Positions 1-9,505 of a stretch of 64,000 nucleotides of DNA are shown piece by piece. The notes beneath the pieces are model-generated. The model had not been told where the DNA came from and made no database searches. It saw only the letters and a list, made by a program, of their open reading frames with translations. A program made the position numbers and the translations under genes. Source of the stretch: a virus; IMG/VR virus record IMGVR_UViG_3300009103_000017, positions 1-64,000 of that record. One strand, written 5' to 3'. Numbering within the stretch: the first letter of the stretch is position 1; the number at the start of each line of letters is the position of its first letter.

Positions 1-573
1 GCACGAAATATACAAGAAAGAATAAGAAAAATGCTGAAGAACAAGAGCCCCCTCAACGAGGGCGCCCTGACTCAGAAGCTCAACGACTGGCTGAATAAAT
101 CCAGCCCCCAACAAAAACAGGCACTTAATTATGTCATGCAGCGATCACGAGGCCTCTTCGGCGAAGCCGGCTCAATGTTTGTAATTTGGGACTTCTTGCA
201 ACACAACAAGCCCGATCCCGACCAGGTAGTGAACTTCGATAAAGTTAACAAATTTTTCCGAAGCCGCGGCATTAAAGCACCAAAGGACGACCCAAAAACA
301 AGATCAAATGAGGCGATAGAATACGAAAAGGCCGAGAAGGAAAGATTCAGGAAAGCCAAAATCGGCGCCAGCGGCGCCCATTTGAGTAAAGGCTTCGGCA
401 GCACCATAGCCCAAGGCCAAAGAGCTGCGGACATCCAGGCAGCAACAGTTGCTGCAAATGCCTTTGCTGACCAAGTAATACAAAAACTTCACGGTTTGGC
501 GCCCGCCGAAGTCAAATTGGTCTGTGTCAAAATGCTAGATCTCGCCTTGAAAGCGAAGTCGCAAACGACATGA
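1..573 (+). CDS. Hypothetical protein, probably virion-associated, 5' end outside window
   Basis: The frame is open to the first base of the window; the first in-window ATG is at 31 but has no convincing Shine-Dalgarno, so the gene probably starts upstream. The visible 180-190 residues are hydrophilic and helix-rich, with a charged middle (EKAEKERFRKAK) followed by an Ala/Gly-rich stretch and a helical C-terminus. I do not recognise the family. A virion role is inferred only from the baseplate-like genes immediately downstream. Confidence 0.6.
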   Translation, partial: ARNIQERIRKMLKNKSPLNEGALTQKLNDWLNKSSPQQKQALNYVMQRSRGLFGEAGSMFVIWDFLQHNKPDPDQVVNFDKVNKFFRSRGIKAPKDDPKTRSNEAIEYEKAEKERFRKAKIGASGAHLSKGFGSTIAQGQRAADIQAATVAANAFADQVIQKLHGLAPAEVKLVCVKMLDLALKAKSQTT

Positions 574-605
574 TGTTGTACAATCTAAAATACGGAGGAG
601 AATAG

Positions 606-1289
606 ATGACATTTGTAAACTTTGCCGATATTTCTAAGGGAAGTAACATGAATATACAAATAGTTCATGTCGCTTCTGGAATCTATGTTGAATTTCCAGC
701 ATTTTTGACAGAATTTTCAGATCAGTTTTCGGTCTCGTGGGGCTCTGAGCAGGTTTATGGCCGCATGGATCCGATTAAACCCTATCAGGGCACACAGAGA
801 ACTTTGAGCGTAGCATTCGATGTTGTTTCTTATAATATTGAAAATGCAAAAGATAATTTCTACAAATACAACAAGTTAATACAGATGTTGTATCCGGTGT
901 ATGATGAGCCCCTTTCGCAAGATGGCAAAAAGGGGAGAACACTGAAGGCGCCCCCAATACTTAGGGTTAAATTTGCAAATTTAATTGCCAATTTTGCTCA
1001 ATCGAGCGCAGATAAGGGACTTCTTGGGTGCATTAGTGGGTTTACTTTTAACCCAAATCGAGAGGCCGGCTTTTTTTTAGAAAAGAACGAAGTTTTGCCG
1101 AAAGTTTTTAATATTAGTTTTAAGTTTGATCCACAACACGAACACACCATTGGGTGGGAGAAAAACAACTTTTTAGCTGATGGGTTCCCATATGGAAGAA
1201 CCGCCACCGCAGCCGGCGAGCAATATGACGCTAAAGTGGGTATTGATGATGTACGCGCAGCCCGAGAAGGAAAGGTAACAGGAGGATAA
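606..1289 (+). CDS. Putative baseplate / tail-tube-associated protein
   Basis: 227 residues starting at an ATG preceded by a strong GGAGGAG ribosome site. The N-terminal half has a beta-rich pattern ending in an invariant-looking segment (WGSEQVYGRMDPI, then TQRTLSVAFDV), and the middle contains a tyrosine-rich helix (KYNKLIQMLYPVYDE). It sits directly upstream of a LysM-like small protein and a very large hub-like protein, an order resembling T4-type baseplate/tail-tube junction clusters (gp48/gp54/gp53). The baseplate role is inferred from context; I cannot assign a specific T4 gene number. Confidence 0.55.
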   Translation: MTFVNFADISKGSNMNIQIVHVASGIYVEFPAFLTEFSDQFSVSWGSEQVYGRMDPIKPYQGTQRTLSVAFDVVSYNIENAKDNFYKYNKLIQMLYPVYDEPLSQDGKKGRTLKAPPILRVKFANLIANFAQSSADKGLLGCISGFTFNPNREAGFFLEKNEVLPKVFNISFKFDPQHEHTIGWEKNNFLADGFPYGRTATAAGEQYDAKVGIDDVRAAREGKVTGG

Positions 1290-1292
1290 GCT

Positions 1293-1637
1293 ATGTTGGA
1301 TCGCAATGAACCGAGAGAAATTTTCTTAAATGACCACCCCCTATATAAGAGATTTATAGAATCGCGCGGCCGCAAAAACATTCGTCATTATGGTAAGATT
1401 AAGTTTGGAACCATTTCAAGCGAAGAAATGCGAAACTTAACCATTGTTGATCACATGTGGAAGACTGGCGATTCACTGTTAAAACTATCTTACAAATATT
1501 ATGATGATCAACGCTATTGGTGGATTTTGGGGTGGTTTAATAAAAAACCGATTGACAATTTTTATAAAACTGGTACAATAGTACACATTCCTATGCCACT
1601 AGAGGAGGTTCTTTATTATTTTGGAAGGGAGAGTTAA
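1293..1637 (+). CDS. LysM-like baseplate wedge protein (gp53-type)
   Basis: 114 residues with an AGGAGG ribosome site 7-8 nt before the ATG. The C-terminal half carries a LysM-like fold signature: KTGDSLLKLSYKYYDD, a WWILGWFN core, then a final strand around GTIVHIPMP. T4 gp53 and many phage baseplate proteins use a LysM-like domain in this short single-domain form. The stop and the next start overlap (TAATG), so it is translationally coupled to the large hub-like gene. The role is inferred from fold and context. Confidence 0.6.
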   Translation: MLDRNEPREIFLNDHPLYKRFIESRGRKNIRHYGKIKFGTISSEEMRNLTIVDHMWKTGDSLLKLSYKYYDDQRYWWILGWFNKKPIDNFYKTGTIVHIPMPLEEVLYYFGRES

Positions 1638-4276
1638 TGAGCAGCAAGTTTAATAACCATGCAACCTCTTATAACGAGCAAGCCTTTTTAATGTGGAAGA
1701 AATTTTATCATTTTGGGAGTGCTGCTCTACAAGATCCGGGCCAAGCAAAGATTGGAAATAAATTTGAGGGTGTGAAGATACCTATAAAAGTGGTCAAGGG
1801 GCGCTACGAACCTACTGATGTGGTGTCTCAGCTTGTTAAAAATAAGAAAATAGACGTTTATAAAAACTTTTTAAATCTTGAAACCTATAAGATAAGTTCT
1901 CTTGTTCCTCAAATTAAATTATACAAGATTCAAAATAAAAAATACGTCCCATTTTATTTTCCAACTTCGACGGAATCCAGCAGCATCAAATCACTTCTAT
2001 CGGGCTTTGGCGGCGGCGCCTCCGGTGTAGGGGTGAAAAGTTTTAATGTAAATTTTGTTGGTAGTGACCTGTTTACGAGTGACAAAAATATAAATTGTAG
2101 CTTATCCATATTTGTTGAAAATTTAGATTTAATATTTAAAGATCCGCCAACTGGCCATGCCCGCTTAGCGGACTTGTTTACTATATCAAACCGGCCAGCC
2201 AACTCCGTAAAAGAGGGGGAGAGCAAGGCAGTGGACATCGATCAGGTATACGAACCATCTAATTTCGAAATTGTCGCTGTTATGGGATATTCTGGCCCTG
2301 CTTCAAAAGAGATATTCACCTCTGACGAAATGGCCGCAATTGAGAACACACATATAACACTGAGGATGACACTTACGGATCATTCCATAAATGTAAATCA
2401 GGATGGGACAGCCAGCATAGATATTTCGTATATCGGCCGCATCGCCGGACTTTTGAATGATTCCAAGTACGATGTCATGTCGTCTCCTTTGCATTTGTTT
2501 GAATACACCAAGGTTAAATCTCATATTAATGCGAAAAAAAAAGCGGCAAGCCCCGGTAATCCGAAGGGTAAAAAAGCTGCATCGGAAGCAAGAACACTAA
2601 GGCAAGTAACATTATTACAATTTCAGAAAATAATGACTTATCTTGTGGAAAACAAAAATGATAAAAGAGTGTATCATTATGAAATCTCCGACTTAGATTT
2701 AAACTTATTCAGAAGACAACAGGAGGAATGGGAAGATGAAAGTATAGACGAGGAAAACAAGACTAAGAAGGCCCCGAAGGACAAGAAAGATAAACGTTCC
2801 GAAGCCCAAGGCCGCGGCCGCATGAAAAAAGGTAAAGCTCCATCTGGCAGCATCGGCACCCGCGATTGCCCCGAGAAGAACACCTCTATGAAATCTATCT
2901 CTATAAATTACTTTTACTTAGGGGACATGCTAGAAGCGCTTTTTAAAGTATTGATTAAGAAAATTAAGGATACGGAAACTGGAATTAAACAGATACCTAA
3001 GAGAGAAAAAGCTTTGAAGATTAGAATGCAAAAATACATCACTTCGGCGAAAAAAGAATTAGAAACTTTCATGTTAATATTGACAGATATTCCATTGCGA
3101 ATATCTAATAAAAATATTCAAAAAGTAAATTTAGCAGACCTGCCGGTATCCCTAAGTCTTTGGTCTCGTTTTGTATTTGAGGAGGTGACTCAAACTGGTG
3201 TCTCTAAATATAGTTTGGAGAGATTTTTAAAGGGATTAGTTAACAACCTTATTCCAAATCTTCTTGCCGGCCACTCTTTTAAGGATGCCAAGTTTCTTCA
3301 TTCTTCAACTTCCATCAAGGCGCTAAGCCTAACTGGTGGAAATATAAAGAAAAAGGACGTTAGGGTCACTATAAAAGATCTTCCTAGTTTTCTGATGAGG
3401 ATTCCCTCTAAGAACCTTAAAGATGAAACAGATTACATAGTTATCTATCCAAATATCGATAAAACTTCAGAAGCATCAAAAAAAGGAGACCTCAACAAAG
3501 ACAAAGATAATGGTATATATCATTTTTATTTAGCAAAAGACAGGGGTATGGTTAAAAATATATCTTTTTCTCGTTTCGATGTACCGGGTAAGAAAGAATC
3601 CCTAATGGTCAATTCTGTTAGTTTGTATGATGAGTTGAGAATGCCTTATCACGCTAGTATAGACATGGTTGGTAATAATTTATTCTTCCCGGGCTCAATT
3701 ATATATATCAACACATCCAATATGGGCTTTGGAGATCCTAGGAACAGAAGATCTCCGGCTGCTCGTCTTGGTTTGGGTGGGTATTACCAGGTCCTGTCGG
3801 TATCAACATCCTTTGATCTCACACAAATAAGTACAAACTTGAAAACATCGTATCTTTCTTGGGCAGACGATGCGTTGAGTCTTTTTAGTGAGATGCGGAC
3901 TGAGGGCCACGTATCAGATGCCACAAAGGTAGGCAAAGCGGAAGTCAACCCTTCAAGTGGAAATTCTGCAGATGCACAGGGCCCCCGTCCAGATATCGCA
4001 AGGTCGACTGCAGTCGGTGATGACTTAGGGTTTATCTTTTCTGATGAAAATTTATCAAAAGAGGAGAAGCTTGCGATAAGGAACCTGATAGTGCACGGAG
4101 AGGAGAGTCATTCATACAGAAGGTCGTCTCAAGACCTTCCAGAAAACACTGAGTTGACTTCTGTGAAGAATGACAAAAGCAAGAAGGAGTTTGTCATTCG
4201 ACTCGCGCGAGGAGAAGATATATATATGATTGAGCGCAAAGGTAGAAGCTCTTCCATAAAGAAGAAGTTGGATTAA
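1637..4276 (+). CDS. Large baseplate-hub-like structural protein
   Basis: 879 residues, coupled by TAATG to the LysM-like gene. The protein is mosaic: an N-terminal beta-rich part, a charged Lys/Glu linker around residues 365-410 (KAPKDKKDKRSEAQGRGR), then an ordered domain beginning near ISINYFYLGDMLEALF and ending with a beta domain (PFHASI-like, GYYQVLSVSTSFDLTQ) typical of the late strands of tail hub or late-control-D-like proteins. The C-terminus is low-complexity and basic. Position within the tail cluster supports a structural role; the exact hub identity is inference. Confidence 0.5.
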   Translation: MSSKFNNHATSYNEQAFLMWKKFYHFGSAALQDPGQAKIGNKFEGVKIPIKVVKGRYEPTDVVSQLVKNKKIDVYKNFLNLETYKISSLVPQIKLYKIQNKKYVPFYFPTSTESSSIKSLLSGFGGGASGVGVKSFNVNFVGSDLFTSDKNINCSLSIFVENLDLIFKDPPTGHARLADLFTISNRPANSVKEGESKAVDIDQVYEPSNFEIVAVMGYSGPASKEIFTSDEMAAIENTHITLRMTLTDHSINVNQDGTASIDISYIGRIAGLLNDSKYDVMSSPLHLFEYTKVKSHINAKKKAASPGNPKGKKAASEARTLRQVTLLQFQKIMTYLVENKNDKRVYHYEISDLDLNLFRRQQEEWEDESIDEENKTKKAPKDKKDKRSEAQGRGRMKKGKAPSGSIGTRDCPEKNTSMKSISINYFYLGDMLEALFKVLIKKIKDTETGIKQIPKREKALKIRMQKYITSAKKELETFMLILTDIPLRISNKNIQKVNLADLPVSLSLWSRFVFEEVTQTGVSKYSLERFLKGLVNNLIPNLLAGHSFKDAKFLHSSTSIKALSLTGGNIKKKDVRVTIKDLPSFLMRIPSKNLKDETDYIVIYPNIDKTSEASKKGDLNKDKDNGIYHFYLAKDRGMVKNISFSRFDVPGKKESLMVNSVSLYDELRMPYHASIDMVGNNLFFPGSIIYINTSNMGFGDPRNRRSPAARLGLGGYYQVLSVSTSFDLTQISTNLKTSYLSWADDALSLFSEMRTEGHVSDATKVGKAEVNPSSGNSADAQGPRPDIARSTAVGDDLGFIFSDENLSKEEKLAIRNLIVHGEESHSYRRSSQDLPENTELTSVKNDKSKKEFVIRLARGEDIYMIERKGRSSSIKKKLD

Positions 4277-4294
4277 AAACAGAGAGGTTGTGTG

Positions 4295-5557
4295 ATGGTT
4301 GACTATGAGGGGAGAAATTTTTTAAGTTCTGCATATGCCTATAGGCAGAGAAAAAAATACAAAGAGAATGCAACTAGTGATTTACCGGAAGGCAGCACAA
4401 TAGACTTGTGGTATGAAAAGCCAAATTATGGGTTGATAAATCAAGATTTTGAACCAGTGGTTTTATCGGTTGAAAATGACTCTTCGTTAAGGTATTTTGA
4501 AAAAATCTCAGATTCAGTCAAGGCTGCGAATTTTGTAACTGATGCTTTTATAGATTTTCGAAAGGAGTATATGGAATTGATCCAAAATTCACCCATCAAT
4601 ACTCCTCCCTTTGTAGGTGGGGTAACACCCATAAAAGGATACGAGGAATTCGGTTCCAGTTATGCTGCATATATGGAGACGACAATCGACTTTTATGTTG
4701 AAGAACTAAATTTAATGAACCCTGCAGCATCTTATATGGATTTTGAGCAGGCATTTCTTAAGATTGCTGCACCCACGGTGTATAATTTCCCTGTGACTAG
4801 AAGTGGTTTTGTACTTTCACCACATTGCTCTGTTAATGTATCTGGCCTCTATGTAGAGCTTAGTGAATTAGAATATGACGACGATTTTCATAAGGGTAAA
4901 ATTTTAAATTCTTTAGATTTCTTTTGTTTTTTGGAGAATGCCAACAAGTTTGGGTTCGCGATAGATAAAAATGCGCCCTGGAGACTGATAGCGGATTTAT
5001 CATCTCCAGTGATGCAGCAATATATAAAAAATTATGAACCCAACAAAGATTATGATGAGATTTTAGAAAACCTTTACAGAGAGAAAACGCAAGAAGACGA
5101 CTTATATAGCTTGACAAATATGGTTCTTAGTGTGTATAATAGATTTGTTGAAAAAAACCCGATAGCCTTTAGTAAAGTTCACAATCCGACAACAAGCGAA
5201 ACTACAACGATTGGCGAAATTCGAACTGCAGTCAATTTTACCAGAGATGGATTGAATGTGGAATATTGGTTATCTCTCTTATTGAAGGTTAGATTGATGG
5301 AGTTAGGAAAACTAGAACACTTTTCCGAAAAAGAATATAGGGTGCTGGAGGTGCACCGCACGTATGGAATGCCAATATTGGAAAGAAACAACCGCCGCGG
5401 CACGGGAGGTATCCACCGCGACAACACTCCAGAAAATTATTTGAAACCAGCGATAAATGCAATTGGAAAGATATGTTCTGAATATATTAGAGAAATATAC
5501 ACTCGTAACATTGATAGCGACACCAAAACCACACTAGGCGATTATTACGATTTTTAA
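4295..5557 (+). CDS. Hypothetical structural protein
   Basis: 420 residues. A GTG three bases upstream is possible, but ATG 4295 has better spacing from the AGAGAGG ribosome site. The sequence is mixed alpha/beta with many aromatic residues (YEKPNYGLINQDFEP, FPVTRSGFVLSP, LNSLDFFCFLENANKF) and an Arg/Gly-rich patch near the C-terminus (NNRRGTGGIHRDN). It ends at TAATG, overlapping the polymerase gene. No recognisable enzyme motif. A tail or neck protein is a guess from position. Confidence 0.5.
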   Translation: MVDYEGRNFLSSAYAYRQRKKYKENATSDLPEGSTIDLWYEKPNYGLINQDFEPVVLSVENDSSLRYFEKISDSVKAANFVTDAFIDFRKEYMELIQNSPINTPPFVGGVTPIKGYEEFGSSYAAYMETTIDFYVEELNLMNPAASYMDFEQAFLKIAAPTVYNFPVTRSGFVLSPHCSVNVSGLYVELSELEYDDDFHKGKILNSLDFFCFLENANKFGFAIDKNAPWRLIADLSSPVMQQYIKNYEPNKDYDEILENLYREKTQEDDLYSLTNMVLSVYNRFVEKNPIAFSKVHNPTTSETTTIGEIRTAVNFTRDGLNVEYWLSLLLKVRLMELGKLEHFSEKEYRVLEVHRTYGMPILERNNRRGTGGIHRDNTPENYLKPAINAIGKICSEYIREIYTRNIDSDTKTTLGDYYDF

Positions 5558-6681
5558 TGATATTACAAACAGTAGATTATAAAAACAAATGCAAGGCTCT
5601 CTACAGTTCGGGCCAGCTGTATTTTGATAATTTTGAAGAAATTATTAAAAATTCCAAATATGTTTGGAAACATGCTGATTATTTAAAGCCGGATAGTCAT
5701 GAATACCTCTGTGTTTTACTTCGAGAACATAACATTGGTAAATATAGTGGTGACAGAGAAAGATATGATTCTTCAATGAAGAAAATACAGTCTCATATTA
5801 AGGCCGCTTCGATTGCAAAAATCAATATGGAAGAAGTGTGCTTGTTTGAGTTGGTGCCTGAGTTTGATTTGGTAAATTATTTTTCACTTAGAGAGGAAGC
5901 GTTGGGGAATCTTTTGAAAAAAGTCGATTATCGTGAAGACAGGGAAATATTAAAAAAAGCACATATAGTCGCTTCTGATATTTCTTCTCGCAAAATTAAT
6001 GCACAGAATTCCCTCCCAGAAAGAATTAAATATGATATATTTGGCACCAAGACAGGCAGATTTTCAACAGAAAAAGGCAGTCTACCAATTTTAACGATAA
6101 AGAAGGAAGAAAGAAGGTTTATTGAACCGAATTCAGATCTTTTTTTAGAGTTAGATTTTAACGCTGCTGAGGTGAGAACCTTGCTATCCCTATCGGGCAC
6201 ACCTCAGCCCGAACAGGATGTGCATGCTTGGAACATGACTCAGATGCCACCATGGGTATCTAGAGAGGAAGCAAAAGATAAATTTTTTGCTTGGCTATAT
6301 AATCCCTCTGCCCAAGATGCCGACTTATCTAAATTCTATGATAAGGGTGTTTACAAAAAATATTGGGACGGTAATAAAATTACGACACCTTTCGGCCGCA
6401 GCATTGAGGTGGATGAGAGGAGAGCTTTAAATTATTTGTTGCAATCAACCACTAGTGACTTGGTAGTTGAGGCCGCCTACAAAATCTACTGTTATTTGAA
6501 AGATAAAAAAAGCAAGATTAGTTTCACCATGCATGATTCTATTGTGTTAGATTTTGACAAAAGTGAGCATTTTTTGGTACCTGAGATAAAAAAGGCTTTC
6601 AATAATACACGCCTCGGTCAATTTGTGTCTTCGGCTAGTGTTGGTAAAAATTATGGCACCATGAGGGCACTGGAAATATGA
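5557..6681 (+). CDS. polA-like: Family A DNA polymerase, polymerase domain only
   Basis: 374 residues corresponding to the palm/fingers of DNA polymerase I without a recognisable exonuclease domain. Motif A reads DFNAAEVR near residue 198 (DYSQIELR in Pol I). Motif B is intact in spacing: R-EEA-K-DKF-F-AWL-Y matches R754/K758/F762/Y766 of E. coli Pol I. The QSTTSD segment equals the QGTAAD region. Motif C reads MHDSIVL, with Ser replacing the Glu of HDE. Full-length phage enzymes are usually 550-700 residues, so this is a minimal form. It accompanies a family C polymerase at 17.9 kb, suggesting a repair, primer-removal or recombination role. Confidence 0.85.
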   Translation: MILQTVDYKNKCKALYSSGQLYFDNFEEIIKNSKYVWKHADYLKPDSHEYLCVLLREHNIGKYSGDRERYDSSMKKIQSHIKAASIAKINMEEVCLFELVPEFDLVNYFSLREEALGNLLKKVDYREDREILKKAHIVASDISSRKINAQNSLPERIKYDIFGTKTGRFSTEKGSLPILTIKKEERRFIEPNSDLFLELDFNAAEVRTLLSLSGTPQPEQDVHAWNMTQMPPWVSREEAKDKFFAWLYNPSAQDADLSKFYDKGVYKKYWDGNKITTPFGRSIEVDERRALNYLLQSTTSDLVVEAAYKIYCYLKDKKSKISFTMHDSIVLDFDKSEHFLVPEIKKAFNNTRLGQFVSSASVGKNYGTMRALEI

Positions 6682-7529
6682 GAAATTTTCTCGCCATTGG
6701 TACGGCAGCCACAAATGCAGTATCTCACATTAAGAAGTATAGTAAAAAATATCGCATATACAGTATCAGCAACCAAAACGAGAAAAACACTAAATATAAT
6801 TTTAAAATTGAAAAAATTCTTCATCCCGAAGAGTGTGAAAAGAAAAATCTTGATGCTGTTGATAAATTCCTTTCAGGTATAAAGAATAATCTTACTGTGT
6901 TTGTCTCGGGAGCAAGCTTCACCAGTGGGATTACGTTAAGAGCCTTAAAGCCGCTTTACGATAGGGGTGTAAAAATAGATGTTGCATATATTATGCCCGA
7001 ACGTGATATATTGAGCGACACCGCGCTGTTGCAAGAAAACGCAGTAAGGGGAATTTTGCAGGAATATGCTCGCTCTGGTATTTTTGAAAAGATACACTTA
7101 TTTTCGGTTTCTGAAATTGAGACCATGGTCGGGGAGACATCTATTATGGATAGATATTCTGAAATTGATTCTGCGATGATGTCAACCATTTATATGATCG
7201 ATGTACTAAAAGGCATACAACCTGTGTCTAATACAATTTCTAGAGTTGGAGAGTCGTGTCGCATTGGGACACTAGGGATTGTGAATCTCGACACAGGCGA
7301 AGAAAAGATGTTTTTTCCCCTTAAAGAGGAAGTAGAGTTGTTGTATCATTTTGGTATCAACGAGCAAAAATTGAAAACAGAGAAGAATTTATTTCGCAAG
7401 ATCACAGATATAGTAAAATCACGGAAAACTGAAAACAGAAAGATTTCGTTTGCGATATATCCTACTGAATATCCAGACGATTATGTTTACGTCGAATATT
7501 ACACACCTAAAACACAAAATTTTAATTGA
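6678..7529 (+). CDS. Divergent FtsZ/tubulin-like protein
   Basis: 283 residues, overlapping the polymerase stop by 4 nt (ATGA). The start resembles the FtsZ nucleotide-binding strand and helix (FLAIGTAATNAVSHIKKY versus IGVGGAGGNAVN). At residues 73-84 it reads TVFVSGASFTSG where FtsZ has the GGGTGTG tubulin signature, followed by a helix and strand (LRALKPLYDRGVKIDVAYIMP) matching the segment after the signature loop. A later helix (MMSTIYMIDVLKG) fits the core. The glycine loop is degenerate, so GTP binding may be altered. Family assignment is by eye from order and spacing; alternatives are another Rossmann-fold ATPase. Confidence 0.5.
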   Translation: MRNFLAIGTAATNAVSHIKKYSKKYRIYSISNQNEKNTKYNFKIEKILHPEECEKKNLDAVDKFLSGIKNNLTVFVSGASFTSGITLRALKPLYDRGVKIDVAYIMPERDILSDTALLQENAVRGILQEYARSGIFEKIHLFSVSEIETMVGETSIMDRYSEIDSAMMSTIYMIDVLKGIQPVSNTISRVGESCRIGTLGIVNLDTGEEKMFFPLKEEVELLYHFGINEQKLKTEKNLFRKITDIVKSRKTENRKISFAIYPTEYPDDYVYVEYYTPKTQNFN

Positions 7530-7554
7530 CAAATAGAAGAATATTTAGTATAGT
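7526..7554 (+). promoter_or_regulatory. Sigma70-type promoter for the ssDNA-binding protein gene
   Basis: TTGACA (7526-7531), 17 bp spacer, TATAGT (7549-7554). The predicted transcript has a leader of about 60 nt containing GGTCGCGACATTTGGCGACC, whose arms GGTCGC/GCGACC can form a hairpin, then AAAAGGAG before the ATG at 7620. Confidence 0.75.
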
Positions 7555-7619
7555 ATTCATAGTTGGTCGCGACATTTGGCGACCTGCTTTAGCCACGATG
7601 CAAAAAAAGGAGATATATT

Positions 7620-8375
7620 ATGGCACTAAATTTAGATAAAATGAAAGCTAAGTTGGAAGCACTTAGCGGAAAGGACTCTTCCAAGAAGCAGTTCTGGCGC
7701 CCAGACGACGGCGAAAGCAACATCAGAATCGTACCGACACCCGACGGCGACCCCTTCAAGCCATTTCATTTTCACTATAACGTAGGGACATCAGGATTCT
7801 TATGTCCAAAAAGAAATTTCGGTGATGACTGCCCTGTTTGCAATTTTGCAAACAAACTTTGGAATGAGGGGACGGAAGAGAGCAAAAGACAAGCCAAAGA
7901 CTTGTTTGCAAAGCAGAGATTCTTTTCGCCAGTACTAGTCAGGGGAGAAGAGAATGAAGGAGTTCGTATTTGGGGCTATGGGAAAATGGCATACGAAAAA
8001 TTACTGACGATTGTGTTAGATCCTGATTATGGGGATATCACAGATGCAGAAGACGGTAATGATCTTAAGATTATGTATGGTAAGCCGCCAGGAGCTTCGT
8101 TTCCTAGAACTGACATTCGCGCGCGCCCACGCAAAACACCCCTTTGTGATGATGCCGTCGGCGGTGACGATAGGTGCGCCGAACTTTTGGATACAATTCC
8201 GAACTTTGATACCCTCTTTGAGAGGAAGACAACCGAAGAAGTGCACTCAATTATGGAGCAGTTTTTAGCTACCGATAATGGTGAAGATGGGCTGGAGAGA
8301 TTTGGTACGAATGATAACACTGAAAATTCAACATCAGCTATTGAAAATGCTTTCAACGACTTGTTGAATTCCTAG
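7620..8375 (+). CDS. gp32-like: gp32-like single-stranded DNA-binding protein
   Basis: 251 residues. The layout matches T4 gp32: a basic N-terminus, an OB-fold core containing a zinc ribbon (H-Y-N-V..C-P-K, then D-C-P-V-C), and an acidic C-terminal tail (DNGEDGLERFGTNDNTEN) of the kind used to recruit replication partners. The His, Cys and CxxC ligands are visible between residues 57 and 75. It has its own promoter and strong ribosome site, in keeping with a highly expressed protein, and heads the recombination/replication block (RecA, exonuclease, helicase). Confidence 0.88.
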   Translation: MALNLDKMKAKLEALSGKDSSKKQFWRPDDGESNIRIVPTPDGDPFKPFHFHYNVGTSGFLCPKRNFGDDCPVCNFANKLWNEGTEESKRQAKDLFAKQRFFSPVLVRGEENEGVRIWGYGKMAYEKLLTIVLDPDYGDITDAEDGNDLKIMYGKPPGASFPRTDIRARPRKTPLCDDAVGGDDRCAELLDTIPNFDTLFERKTTEEVHSIMEQFLATDNGEDGLERFGTNDNTENSTSAIENAFNDLLNS

Positions 8376-8386
8376 GGGTCGATAAC

Positions 8387-9505
8387 ATGCCAAAAGTTAC
8401 TAAACTCAAGAAAGGTGCCTTAGATCTTGAAGCTGTTAGGGGTATTATTAATAAAAAGGCCGGCCGCCCAGTTGCGCATTCTCTAAAGGATGAAAATCCC
8501 ACAGAAGTAAAGGAATGGATCCCTACGGGGTCTAGGTGGCTTGATTCAATTGTCTGCAAGGGGCAATTGGCAGGCATCCCGGTAGGTAAAATCACAGAGA
8601 TCGCCGGCCTAGAATCTACAGGGAAGTCGTTCATGGCGGCACAAGTAGCTGCGAATGCTCAAAAACAGGGAATCGATGTTGTTTATTTCGATTCTGAATC
8701 AGCGATCGATCCTGACTTTCTGCATCGCGCCGGCTGCGATTTGGAGAGATTAATGTATATCCAAGCTGAATCTGTTGAATTTGTTTTAGAAACAATAGAG
8801 GAACTTTTAAGCACAGGAAACAAGTGGCTTTTTGTATGGGACTCATTAGCATTGACCCCCTCCATATCTGATGTGGAGGGGGATTTTAACCCCCAATCAT
8901 CCATGGCTATGAAGCCTAGAATTTTATCTAAAGGTATGGCAAAGTTAGTGGTACCTATCGCCAACAAACAGGCAACTTTATTGGTTTTAAACCAATTGAA
9001 GACAAACATCACAAGACTTCCCGCCGAAGCCATGGTAACTCCATGGATTACTCCAGGTGGCAAGGCTATGCACTATGCTTATTCGTTACGAATATGGCTG
9101 ACCGGCCGGAAAGCAAAGGCAGCATTTACGTTGGACGAAAATGGATTCAGAATAGGGTCTGAAGTTAAAGCGAGATTAGAGAAGTCTCGCTTTGGAACTC
9201 AAGGGCGCCATTGTGTTTTCAGAATTCTGTGGGGAAATGTTGAGAATATTGGAGTTCAAGATGAGGAAAGTTGGTTTGAAGCAATTCAAATTTCTGACAA
9301 GTTAAAACAATCAGGAGCTTGGTTCTCGCTGGTGCACGAAGATGATACAGAAGAGAAGTTTCAGAGAAAAAATTGGGTAGAAAAGCTAAAAACCGACAAG
9401 TTTCGCAAAAGAGTACTACAGATTATGGATGAGGATGTTATAAAAAAGTTTAGCGACAGAACCGGAAACGCTTCTGCTTACTATGAAGAGGAAGCAGATG
9501 TCTAA
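8387..9505 (+). CDS. uvsX-like: RecA/UvsX recombinase
   Basis: 372 residues. The RecA core is clear: Walker A GLESTGKSF near residue 75, the catalytic-Glu strand VVYFDSESA, Walker B WLFVWDSLAL, loop region FNPQSSMAMKPRIL, and the LVLNQLKTNI strand with downstream TPGGKAMHYAYSLRIWL. These features are shared by UvsX and bacterial RecA; the phage setting and gp32 neighbour favour UvsX. It forms filaments on ssDNA for strand exchange and recombination-dependent replication. The 3' end overlaps the exonuclease start. Confidence 0.9.
   Translation: MPKVTKLKKGALDLEAVRGIINKKAGRPVAHSLKDENPTEVKEWIPTGSRWLDSIVCKGQLAGIPVGKITEIAGLESTGKSFMAAQVAANAQKQGIDVVYFDSESAIDPDFLHRAGCDLERLMYIQAESVEFVLETIEELLSTGNKWLFVWDSLALTPSISDVEGDFNPQSSMAMKPRILSKGMAKLVVPIANKQATLLVLNQLKTNITRLPAEAMVTPWITPGGKAMHYAYSLRIWLTGRKAKAAFTLDENGFRIGSEVKARLEKSRFGTQGRHCVFRILWGNVENIGVQDEESWFEAIQISDKLKQSGAWFSLVHEDDTEEKFQRKNWVEKLKTDKFRKRVLQIMDEDVIKKFSDRTGNASAYYEEEADV

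Noticed and set aside
6697-6882. 61-residue frame within the tubulin-like gene
   Set aside because: Out-of-frame shadow without a ribosome site.
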